Origin: Pascua guehoae
Lineage: Eukaryota > Basidiomycota > Tremellomycetes > Trichosporonales > Trichosporonaceae
Assembly (NCBI GenBank): GCA_001600415.1
Contig: BCJX01000003.1
Coordinates: forward strand, 467,632 to 531,631
DNA: 64,000 nt
Direction: 5' to 3'
Shown in pieces: positions 42,740 to 53,920 of this stretch. The notes beneath the pieces were generated by a model that saw only the letters and a program-made list of their open reading frames with translations, searched no databases and was not told the DNA's origin. Within the stretch, counting starts at the first letter, position 1; each line of letters starts with the position of its first letter. A program made the translations under genes and the position numbers.

Positions 42740-42845
42740 GCGTTGGTCGCCCCACATCAGGTCCTTCCTTATACATGATCCACCATAAGGGGCCTCAGTC
42801 AACGGATCCCCGCTCGTGAAAGACCAGCGTTGGTCGCCCCACATC
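42740..42845. repeat. 19-bp direct repeat flanking 68 bp
   Basis: GCGTTGGTCGCCCCACATC occurs at 42740-42758 and again at 42827-42845. Inside is a short palindrome-like CTTATACATGATCCACCATAAG. It lies 20 bp from the MITE. Confidence 0.8.
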
Positions 42846-43369
42846 CTTCATGATCTTTGCCCTCGATCATTGTCATGTAAGAACAAAATCTGCAGTACTC
42901 GTCCTATTTGAATTGCCATCTGCCCGCCCCCAGTCTGTTTCCCGGTTTACAGTATCAACGATTCCCCCTACGCTCCGTCACACACCTCCGCTGACAATGG
43001 TAATGGTGTATCAAACCACGTCAACTGGCCTTGTATTCTCGCTGCACGGGGGTACCAAGAGGTCGGTACTTTTGTCCCTCCCCGTCACGGCTCAGACCCC
43101 CGGAGCCCTAGGTCATGGCGTTTGTGGACGTGCTCAACGCTGTGTCCCCATGGCAGCGTGCACCGACGGATCCTCGTCGTGTACTGAACGTCCTGCATCT
43201 AGCCTTTGGGTCGGTTATGTTCGACAAGTTATCAGTAGGTGTGTGTCTCACATCTGTCGCCGCCTGGGTACCGAAACCGTAAGTGTCTAGATATTTGGCT
43301 GCATATCATCGCCTAATCAATCTATCGCCACAACACCCAGCACTGGCACCGCATGACGTTTCGCGTCGC

Positions 43370-45022
43370 TTAAGGGAAAGTCTGTCCCTTGGACTCGAGA
43401 ACAGTACCCTCTGGGGCGTTCTTGTTGTCGGGGCCGAACCAGTTGGTGAAACCGAGGTCGGTGCCCCAAGGGGGCGAGACGACGCGCTGCTGCTTTCCGC
43501 TGGCTGCGAGGCCGTCGAGCTTCTTCATGTCGTCGTCGTCGAGCTTGATGGCCTTGAAGTTGGACTCGATGCGAGAGGGCGTGACGCTCTTGGGGAGGAC
43601 GACGACGCCGCGGTTGACCTGGTACGAGATGAGGACGGTGGCGGGGTCGACATTGTGCTTTTGGGCAACGGCCTTGATGACGGGGTCGGCGAGGAGGGGC
43701 GAGTCGTTGGAGCCGAGGGGCGAGTAGGCCTCGAGGATGATGCCGTGCTTGTCGCAGTAGGCCTTGAGCTCGTGCTGGGGGTTGTAGGGGTGGAGCTCGA
43801 CCTGGTTGACGGCAGGGACCACCTTCCAGGTCTTGGACAGACGCTCGAGGTAGGGCTCGGAAAAGTTGGACACGCCAATCGCCTTGACCTTGCCCGACGC
43901 GAGGACGGCCTCCATCTGGCGCCACGTCTCGCCCTGGTCCCACTTGCGGTCAATGTTGCGCGAGCCGTCCTCCTTGACGGGGAAGAGGTCGTGGGTGCCG
44001 TTGCGGGCGAGGCGGCTGAATGTCAGCGACGTGGATAGGGCAGGTTCCTGTAGGCTGAAAAAAAAAATGGGGGGAGGGAGGAGGTTCGCTTGGCACGAGA
44101 CGATTCCTGCGCCGCTAGGTTCATATACAGAACCCAGTACTAAGGCAGATGGGCTTGTTGGTACGCTACCCTCATTTCTCATGTCTCTCCCCAGTCGGGA
44201 GTCCACTTGGGACCGCATGAGGTGAAAGGGTTGGTAGAAGCACGGACGTATGGGTGGGTGTTGGCTCCAGCTGGCTACAGCCTCCCACAGACCCACTCCC
44301 CTCCCGGGGAGCCGCCCCTCACATACCCTGGGCCCCCACAGGCCACTCCACTCCTGGCAGGCTCACGAGCTCAAACCTGGACCGCCACAACAGCACTTAA
44401 AGAGATGGTCTAGGTACTCACACAGGCCAGTGGATGAGGAAGAGGTCAAGGTAGTCGGTACCAAGCGACTTGAGGGTGGTGTTGAGGCCGCGCTCAACGT
44501 CGTCGTGGTCCGTGCACCAGCTGGGCTGTCAGTGTCTTGTTCACAGAGATATATGAGGACAAGTCATGTCGCAGTGTGAAAGGGGAGTGGGACAGGCGCG
44601 ATACTGGACACCAGTGCAAATAGCACATAACAGCGGTCCACGTACAGCCTGCTAACCAATGGGATAGGCTTCTCCACATTGCACCACCTCGCGCCACAGG
44701 GCCACGCTCATTCCAAACTCACAGCTTGGAGGTAATAAAGAGCTCCTCGCGGGGGACGCCCGAGTCCTTGATGCCCTTGCCGACCTCCTCTTCGTTCTGG
44801 TAGCACAGCGCGCCGTCGATGGAGCGGTACCCGGCCTTGATGGCGTGCTTGACGCTGTCTGTCAGTCACGATGTCTAGAGACTCCAAGCATCGTGCGTGC
44901 TTGGGGGCGGATGGGTAAACTCACGCCTCGGCGACCTTTCCAGGCTCCGATTTCCAGGTGCCGAGGCCGATGGCGGGGATGGACGCGCCCGTGTTGAGCT
45001 TGAACGAGGTGGGGACAGACAT
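43370..45022 (-). CDS. Aldo-keto reductase
   Basis: NADPH-dependent carbonyl reductase fold. Exons 45022-44925, 44854-44723, 44520-44422 and 44015-43370 give 324 aa. All four catalytic residues are visible: Asp and Tyr in [13 protein letters not shown], Lys in FITSKLW, His in FLIHWP. Also present are [13 protein letters not shown] at the N-terminus, [41 protein letters not shown] and [16 protein letters not shown] (cofactor phosphate site). The third intron is 406 nt, long for this genome. Fungal relatives include glycerol/xylose reductases (GCY1 type). The exact substrate cannot be told from sequence. Confidence 0.95.
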
Positions 45023-45654
45023 GGTTCTAGTTTCTAACTGTTGGATGGGGGTGGACAAGAACAAAAAGGTTACAAAAGTTTGCTGGTCGATACTTTGGCA
45101 CAGAAGCGAGACGGGGAGAGGAGATGGGAGGTTGGGTAATGGAGAGATGGCTGTTTTTGTTCTTGTGCGGAGTGTGGTGTGGGTGTGTGGGGTGTGCTGG
45201 CTGAGCTGCTTACCACTTCTGGTGGGCAGTGGGCGGAGGACGGCCCGCCGGGCCGCCGGATGCCGGTCCGGGATCCGAGCTACATCCCAGTTTTCCCATT
45301 TGACCCTGAGCCCCTGAAACGCTCTGGCCGCCGTTTGTCACCTGCGACATGCACGGGCCCGTGAGCGCGCCATCAGCGGAGCTTTGTTGACATGCCCGTG
45401 AGCGGATCTTTGCCTAGCTCCGACAACGGAGTAAGCCGCGGAATAACCAAGAATCTAGGCTCGCCGCTTGGCGTCCTTGGCCGACGCGTTTTGGCCACTC
45501 ACCACTTGGCGACACCTTGTTGCAACGCAGAACAACGACTTTGAGATGTGCAACGGATCATCATTGACGTCTATTGTATACACATCCATCTCTCTACTTC
45601 CCAAGGTCGCATTCTCCCCCCCCCCAAGCCCACTGTCCCAGAGTTGTCCACTCC
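45023..45654. other. Intergenic between AKR and VAC14
   Basis: Contains the AKR promoter and the VAC14 3' flank. A CTCCGGATC/GGCCGCCGGATG-rich patch lies at 45240-45330. No gene. Confidence 0.5.
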
Positions 45655-48600
45655 TCACTGCTGTCGCCGTGCGGCGGCTGTGGGGAACGCACGCCTCCGT
45701 GCCGGTGGAGGAGACATGGGACGCATGGCCATCCCCTGCATGGACGCGACCGCGCCACCGGCAGCGACTAACGCGGCCGTGGCGCCGCTCCCGACGCGCT
45801 TGGGGTTCAGGGGCGAGAGACCACTCGCGACACGGGCTGTCGTTCCAAGACCGGCGGGGGCCGACTCGACGCGCTTATCCCCAGATCCTGCCTTGCGTCG
45901 TGGGAGGCCGGTAACGGTCGACGTCTTTGGCGGAGGGGGAGGTCCCGAGCCCGACGTCTGAGAGGGGGATGAGAAGTGCATGCTCCCAGCGTCAACGGCT
46001 TGCAGCTGGCGGCGGGCACGCTCGTGCCGAGCTTGCACGGATCGGAAGTCTGCATGTTAGATTGGGTTCGCAAACGGGGTGCTGCGTAGCGACACTGAAA
46101 ACACGTCGAGTGAATGAAACTTCGACACTCACGCGACAAAAGCTCCTGCCACTTGATCGACTCGTCCTTTCCCATCTTCCGACCACCAGTGGGAGCGGCG
46201 TATCCTGGGCGTGAAGGTGGTGGCGCATAGCCAGACGAGTTGACCACAGCCAAACGTGCGCGCAAGGAAACGAAAGCACTGCTTTGTGGCAGGATCATCA
46301 GGAGGCCGTACAAGCACTTGGGGAGGTAAGGATACTTGTCTGGCTCGAGGAGCTGCAAGCGAAGATCTAGCGTCAGTATGACCCACATTTGCACTCTCAC
46401 TTGTGAACACTGGACTCTCGATAAGCATGACGAGCTTGTCAATCTGGACAAGGAGAGGTACAGTAAGCTCAAGCTCGGCGAAGATCTGCAGGACATTCGA
46501 CGCGTGCTCGTACGCCTGGGCGAGGAGACAGAGAGCAAACGCGGCGACAGCGTTGTGGCACCACGAGCGGTACAGCGATGTAAACAGCATCTGGCTGTCC
46601 TTTGAGTCGAGATTCTTGAGCCGGCGACGGAAGTCGGCGAGCTCTGGCGAGGTAATGAGAATCATGTTGAGCTTGACCACCATCATGCTCGCAAACTCGA
46701 GGTCCTGTCATCAGACGTTATCCAACTCAGAGGCACCCACGTCATCCTTTTCAAGAATCTCTGCAAGTGTGCGGAAGATCTTCTCAGCATTGAGGTGGAG
46801 GCATAGTTGGCGGATAATCAAGCTGCCTCGCGTCTCGAGAAGGCGCCTGTCGGTACTAAACAGTTCGAGGACATTGACCATGAAACTGCGGAAGTACGAG
46901 TCCTCAGACGAGGACGAGATCTGAGCAAGCAGTTGGAGGTCGTGCTTGACGACGTCCTCTGATGGGTCCGACAGTGTTTTGAGCAGGGCGGGGAACGTGC
47001 CACTATCACGCGAGAGGATCTGTGGTGAGCCCAGCTTTGACAGACTATGCTTACCTTTGTAGGCGCCTTGAGGTGCAACATAAGAAGCCACTCGAGTGCC
47101 GCGATACGCGTCTCTGGGTGGTCGCTCAAGAATTGGAGTGTGAGCATGTTGACCGTTTCCCGCACGTCAAACGGATCGTCTTCGGAACAAGTCTCCGCAG
47201 CAGGCGACGTGGCTTGCTGCGCTTGCTGCTGAGCCTGCTGAAGCTGCATGTGTAAACCCGACGGCTGGTTCGGTTGTACAGGTGACTGCGGTCGAGTTCG
47301 GACCGCCTTTACGGCAGCTGGGAACTCGCTCTGCGCAGGGGTCACCGGCTCAGATGCTGTGTTTGGCGGCGTCGCTTTGATCTTCAACGTCGAGCCAGTC
47401 GGCACGCTCCCACTGTCCAATGGGTCGGTTGCCATGACCCCGGACAAACGATCTGGTGACTCGGATAAGCCAACGTTACGTGGTGCAGTTTGAGGAGAGG
47501 AGCCCGCCGTAGCCACAGTTAGCGTCGACCCCTGTCCCGAGACAGTAGGTTTTTCGGGTACTGGGATGGGTGCCGGTGCCACAACCTGCAAGGGGATCGT
47601 CTGGATGACTGCGGCGAGAAGGTGGTTGGTATCGCTCGCAGCGACCTTGATATGGCGGCTGTTGTCAGCACGGTTCGTGCATGTCACCTCACTTGGCCGA
47701 CGCAAGATTGGGCAGGATTGCAGGCAGAATCCGCGGTGTAAACTTGACAACCACTCGCTGGGCAAACTCCAAGAATGTGCGGATCCATTCCATGGCTGTT
47801 GTTTGAACAACATTATCTGGGCGTCAGATACTTCCAAACCGCGGGGTACTCACCAGGATATGCCAAGTGATCGACAATGATATCCATAATCGCACTGTGA
47901 TCCACGACGACACTCTGCCCTGGCTCCCAGACACCCGAGCTCTCGCCACCCCATCCATCCTCGTCATCTTCTCCATCCTCGTCGTCACTTTCCTCGTCAT
48001 CGATCGCGATCGCCGACTCATTGTCTTCCATTGCAAGAGACATTGCGCCGTTCGATGCGCGCCCCCCGCTCTTTCGCCGGCGAGAATGCAGCTCATTTTG
48101 TCGCTGTTGTTGCTGGGCAATGTGCCTGATCTCGCGCAGAAAGTCGGCGAGGAGGTTTTCGGTCGCTACCCGAACATCGAGGTTGTTGTCTGCAAGGTAT
48201 TTGCTACCAGTGTCAGCGCACTCGAACGTTTTGCAATATGGTTACCACTCCACTCACAGCAAGCCGTCCAGAAACTCGGGTAGGTACGAGACGAGTTCCA
48301 GATCGGGCACAGTATTCAGGACTGTGAGCCACGATACCAAATGCATTCGCGTGTAGGGCGAGATGGCGTAGACGCGTTCCGTCAAGAGTGGAATGAAGCG
48401 TTCGAGAGAGAAGGCACGGGCACCGTCGAGTTGGTGGTCGGACGATTGTGCGATAGAACCGCGGTCCCCCTGCTCTTTGTCCTTGACATCATCGACACCC
48501 TCGGGCGAATGGCCCATCTCAGGTTTGTCGTATGGTGGTTCCGACTCATGGTAGACGGACACGTAGTTGGCCGCGGCGTCTGCAACAATGTCCTTCATCA

Positions 48601-49403
48601 GGCGGTCGAGAAGCTCGGCGCCATTTTTGACCGACATCTCCGAGTCCGACGAGAGCTGTACATCAGCCAGAGCAATATGAACTCACATACCTTGCTGAGC
48701 GCATCGAATACCTCGTTGAAGTAGACCAGAATCTCACCCTTGCTGACTTTGGCGCTAACTTATCAGCGGCCGCCCTCACTTGCCAGCTCACATGTTGTAT
48801 AAGCTCTCGCACGCATGGTAGCGCACACGACTCTCCGTATCCTGAAAACACGCCAAGACGGGCGGTATGATGACGGGGAGGTATGGGGCAACATCTTGCC
48901 CGAGGGCAATAGCGGTTGCAGCAAGGCCGATCAATCCTGCGGCGTTAGTATATTGCACGCGACATGGACGGTCGAAAGCGTGTCACTTGCCTCCATTCCG
49001 TGTGTGCATGGCGTTCGTGGAGCTGAACATGCCACATAGCTGGTCGATGATAGCCGAGATGCGAGGCGAATCCGACGACAGCACCTGCCTGGAAGCGTCA
49101 GTGGTTGCCAGGCCGTCCACACTCTCCCGAGTGTGTGTTTTAGACACAAGGACGCACTTCTCCAGCTCCAGCGCAGCCGCCTTTCGGCGCTCGTAACTGG
49201 GGTCAGTCGGTACCACGGCGGAGACGGTGCTCGAATAGTGCGGCAACGCACATCTTGTCATTGAGACCTGTAACGCGCGCAGTCAGTATTTTATCTCTGT
49301 GTCGTAAGATGAGGAGAGAGATTGCTTACCTCGCAGAATGGACGGATCTGTAGGGGATTTGTTAGCACGCGTTAACATTGTTGACACTGGGGGACTGACC
49401 CAT
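45655..49403 (-). CDS. VAC14: Vac14, scaffold of the PI(3,5)P2 kinase complex
   Basis: Holds Fab1 (PIKfyve) and Fig4 at the vacuole. Fifteen exons join in phase (first 49403-49400, then 49347-49330, 49267-49252, 49196-49158, 49088-48991, 48936-48792, 48754-48691, 48655-48258, 48203-47854, 47816-47693, 47658-47055, 47019-46741, 46704-46401, 46366-46133, 46049-45655), giving 1023 aa. The spliced N-terminus reads MDPSILRGLNDKIYERRKAA, as in known Vac14. HEAT repeats carry LIGLAATAIALGQDVAPYLP, CESLYNIAKVSKGEILVYFN, YLADNNLDVRVATENLLADF (Fab1-binding part) and LEWLLMLHLKAPTK. The Fig4-binding part has LEFASMMVVKLNMILITSPE. A Gln/Pro-rich insert sits mid-protein and a Pro/Ala tail follows FRSVQARHERARRQL. 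Exon 1 codes only 4 nt, and intron 5 has a GC donor. Confidence 0.95.
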
Positions 49404-49904
49404 GTTGGGCGAACAACAGCCTCGGGTGGATGGGACAGTTACAAGGGGAGCATGTAGCCGAGGGCGTGAGAATGCTGTGGATGGTCACGAGGAGGGGGGG
49501 GTGGGGGGGGGTGATGTGGATGAATGAAGGGAATGTGTTGAGCGATGTATGAAGTTGGATGACGACGGGAGAGTACGACAGTATGGTGAACCGGTAGTAG
49601 AGGGATCGAGGTAATGATGGTGAGACTGGCTGGCTGGTGCTATGAGGTGTGGTTTGGGTGGTGACGGCACTGGGTGGCGTGTTTCGTACCATATGAGCCT
49701 CACTTGGCCCGGCTGGCCGCCCAGACCGACCGCCCATGGCCGCGCCAGCCGTGCCAGCCAGCCGTGCAGTGCAGCCAGGCGCGCCCCCCGCCCACGGCCG
49801 ACAATCCAATGATTCGAATCGGCTCTGCTCCCGTCGTCGCCGCCGCCGACCCACTGGCCCACCCAGGCCACCCACCCACCCACACGCATTGTTGCCGCCC
49901 TGCC

Positions 49905-50043
49905 NNNNNNNNNNNNNNNNNNNNNNNNNNNNNNNNNNNNNNNNNNNNNNNNNNNNNNNNNNNNNNNNNNNNNNNNNNNNNNNNNNNNNNNNNNNNNNNN
50001 NNNNNNNNNNNNNNNNNNNNNNNNNNNNNNNNNNNNNNNNNNN
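49905..50043. other. Assembly gap (139 N)
   Basis: A run of N in the shared upstream region of VAC14 and MED25, bordered on the right by ten C. Open frames that run through it are artefacts. Confidence 0.99.
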
Positions 50044-50206
50044 CCCCCCCCCCAACGTCTTTTGCTCTCCACTCTTCTATTCCTATCCATCACACCCTGC
50101 ACCCTCCATCCATCCTCGTCCTTCACATCGCCGACCAGTCGCTCATCACCAACCCCCTTAGTGGAATTGGCTGCATCGCACAACCGCGCCTTCCCCCGCA
50201 GCCGCC

Positions 50207-53200
50207 ATGGATGTCCACATGGCCGAGGCGTCGTCCTCGACTGGGCCACCGCCCGTCGTCCACCAGGCGACATTCGTGGTTGACTCGGGTCTCTCGCGTG
50301 AACGCTTTGCCCAGCTTATCGAGACCAACGGTGTCGTGCACAAGCTTGTCCAGCGCCTGATGGACAAGTGCGGCGGGGAGCCGTCGGTGAGTCTCTGGTG
50401 CAAGGAGAGACTGTGTTGTCCATGTGTTTCGGATCACAATCGGTCTTCTGAATCGCGCGCGCTGACCACATTTCTCGCCCCCGCGCACACAACATGTTGC
50501 CACCTTGTTTCGAACCAACAGCTGCGCATCGGCCTCGTCATCACTGCCCAGGATACGCGATATCCCAACACTCGAGAGATGCACTCGATCGTCCCAGCCT
50601 ATCGACAAGACTTTCGGCGGCCTTCTTCCTTCCTCACATCGCTTCCCGCACTCATCGGTCGGTTTGCGCCTCAAGGAGCGCTGAACCGGCCAAAGCCAGG
50701 CTCGCTCCTGTCCGACATCTGGGACATTGAGGATGGCGCAGGCCTGTCTATCACGTCGACAGAACCAGGACCGAGCGACTACTTTCTGGCTGGGCTCGTT
50801 GGTGGCCTTGAAGTGAGTCGACTGAGTGATAGGGGATACTTACTCTATTTCAGTTACTCGAGCTCCACGTGCTACCAAACACAGCCGCTCCGTCGAGTGC
50901 CGTGCGCCAGTTCTCGCCCGAGGTGGCGCTTCCCATGCTGTCCATGTTGCCTCGGGCGGGCAAACCGGAGGGCCGTCAACAGTGCCTCATTGTGATCACC
51001 GATAAAGCATCGCTCGCAGCGATTGACAGCGACTCGCGTGGATCAAGATCATGGGCGCGAGACGACGTGTGTGCATCATACGACGAGGTCGACTGGGACA
51101 ACATTGGGGACCGCTGCAAGGCCATGGATGTTTCCTGTTCGTGCATCATTGCCGGATCACCAGAAATGTCTCGCTCGGCCGCGCCACTGGGAAGAGATGG
51201 GGCAACGGCTGAGCGATTGCGGAAAATGTGTCAGACGGTAAGTACACCTGGGTACGTGCTGGTCAAGATGCTGATGATTGCAGAGCGCAGCAGATGGCCC
51301 AGACGATGTTTGGTTCCCATTGCCTCCAGAGTCGGATGTTTATCTGAATGGCTTTTCCATCAAGGGTGAGCAAAGGAGAAAGGGAACTGATGTTGACACG
51401 CAGTTCCTGCACCACCTCCAGTGCCAGCTCCGTCGAATGGGACAGCCGAGACGCCCAAGTCGGCTACTGCGGCCGACACGCCATCCGAGGCGCAGATCAA
51501 GTATCAGATGGCACAAAAGCAGGCCATGTCGCTCAAGATGGCGCAGGCGGCGCAGGCGGCGGGTGGAAACCCCCAAGGCGGTGGTTTCAACGTGCTTGCA
51601 CAGCTCATCTCGAGTGGTCGCTTGGACCCCAACATCATGACCCAGCTCGTTGCCAACGCGCGCAGCGAAGATCCGAGTCTTCGCGCGAAGGCGATACAGC
51701 AGCTCAGCAGCCTGATGGCTCTTCATCAGACCCAAAAGAACTCGTCGCTGAATGCTGTTGCTCAAGGCGCGGCTGCGTTGGCAAACAACGGCTCCAGCAA
51801 CCCGTCTGCTGCCCAACAACACTTTATGGCCGCGATGCAGCAGTCACGCCAACAGCAGCAGCAACAACAAGTGCCACAACTGCAGCAGCAGCAACAACCA
51901 ACGCAGTCGCAGCCAGCTCAGCAACAGCCACAACAGCAACAACAGCAGCCTAGCGCCGCTCCGGCTCAGGCAGCCGCGCCAACACAGACCCAGCCACAAC
52001 AGCCTGCCTCACAGAACACGCCGACACCAAACGCGCAGCAGCTCCTGCAGCAGCAGCAGCAACAGCTGTTGCAACAGCAGAGGCAAGCCCAGGCAGCCAC
52101 TCAGCAAAACCTCGGTGTGGCCGCCAACGCTCCGGGTAACGCAGGGCAGCCCAGTATGCCTCAACGACCCAATGCGCCGCGGGTGTGGTCGGGGACGCTC
52201 AGCTGGAGCATCAAGGGGCAGGACGGTCCGCAGAAGAGTGTCATTCCGGTCGAGTGCAAGCTGCTCAGCATGAGCAACCAGTTTAACCCGAACGACCTGC
52301 AAATCAACCAGTGGCCGTCAAGTGAGTGCAATGGCTCTGGTTGGACGCCTCTGACAAATAGACCTCGAGATGAGCGGCACGAGCCATATCAACATTCCCG
52401 AACTGCAAAACTACGTCAAGTCTCAGCAGGCGCCTTGCGTCTTGTTCTCGGTACTAAACGTGAACGACGCCGTCACAAGGAACAAGATGGCCCACTTGAC
52501 CATGATGCTCGGCAAGAACAGTTTGGTGAGTCATCACTCGCAACAGTGTCGTACCAGTGCTGAGGGAAAGTGTGCATTTATCCGCTTCGGCGCGCCTGGG
52601 TGCGGCATTTTGCTCATCTCGTCCAACGCGACACCAAGTGCGGCACCACCAACATCGTACCGCTTGCTTGGGGTTGTCTGCCTTGTAAGTTGCACAAACC
52701 GAACCGAGGGCTGACCGGCAGAAAACGCCTTTTATGCCTATCCTGCAGCAGATCAATGCCCCTCAGCAGCAACAGCAACAACAGACGGTGCAACCACAGA
52801 AGCCGACGCCCACGCAATCTACCCAGCAGAACCAACCGATCCCGCCGCCGGCCAAGCCCCAGGCTATGTCCATCAACGGAGGTCCTCTTCCGTTCCCTGG
52901 CAACTTGCCCGCGTCGTTGTCCCCGCAGCAGCTTGTGCTCCTTCAGCAACAGCAGCAGCAACAACAACAACAGATGCAACAGCAGTCTGGTCAGCAGCAA
53001 GATCAGGCTCGCACGCCGTCGCAGAATCTCGGGCAGACGCCGACTCAGACAACGCCACAGCAGAACCAGCAAGCGCGTCTGCCGTCCCAACCGCAAATGC
53101 CATCCACGCTGTCGCAGTTTGCTTCCAACCAGACCAACATTCCCCCCAACATTCACCAGCAGCTGCAACTGCGACAGATGCAGATTCAACAGCAGGCTCA

Positions 53201-53920
53201 GCAGGCAGCCCAACAAGTGGCGGCCCAACAAGCGGCGGCCCAGCAGCAGCAACAGCAGCAGCAGCAACCACAACACCAGCAGCAACCCGCGCAGCAGCAA
53301 CTGCCGATGTCGGGAATGCCGCAGGCTGCGGGCGGTATGACGCTCACGCCTCAGCAGCGAATAGGCATTGTCAAGCTCATGCGCGAGTCGGGTATCGGTG
53401 TCCCGGACAGTTTCGGTTCGTGTTTACTTTTTGCACCTAGGCTGTTTCATGCTGACGACCAGATCCGGCGCAACTTCCGCGCGACCATCTGACAACGTTC
53501 ATTGCGCGGGCAAAGGAGCGATTGCGACTGCAGGCTGCGGCCAAGGCGCAGCAGCCACAGGCCCAGGCCCAGGCCCAACAACAGGTGACGGCCCAAGCTC
53601 AGGCCCAAGTGCAGGCTCAACAAGCCCAGCCGGGGCAGGTCAACCCCGTCGGCCAAGCCGGGCAGGCCGGCCAAGGCAACACGGCTCCAAACATGGGGTA
53701 CAACAATTTTATGGCCAACATGCAGGCAGGCATGCTGGGCCAGCAGGGCCAGCCGCAGAACACGCTTGCGGGTCTGCAGGCTGGTCTGCAGCTGGGCAAC
53801 CAGTTCCAGCAGTTCCAGCAGCAGCCGGGACAGGCAAACTCGATGCTGGGGCTTTTTGCCGCTGGGCAGGGCGTCAATCCGCAAAGCTTGTCGCTCGGAC
53901 AGTTCCAGCAGCACTCGTAG
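50207..53920 (+). CDS. MED25: Mediator subunit Med25-like
   Basis: Exons 50207-50386, 50522-50812, 50854-51237, 51284-51365, 51404-52321, 52362-52525, 52571-52684, 52722-53415 and 53463-53920 give 1094 aa. N-terminal von Willebrand A-like domain as in Med25 (HQATFVVDSGLSRERFAQL, LRIGLVITAQDTRYPNTR, SDYFLAGLVGGLELLELHV, QQCLIVITDKAS) up to about residue 290. A Gln-rich linker follows, then an activator-interaction (ACID/PTOV) beta domain at about 575-715: VWSGTLSWSIKGQDGPQ, INIPELQNYVKSQQAPCVLF, AFIRFGAPGCGILLISSN. The remaining 370 residues are poly-Gln/Pro/Ala with a conserved-looking LTPQQRIGIVKLMRESGIG. Nuclear; it would bridge activators and RNA polymerase II. Confidence 0.82.

Noticed and set aside
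49372..50360. ORFs running through the N gap (227, 262, 228 codons)
   Set aside because: They exist only because N codons are not read as stops.
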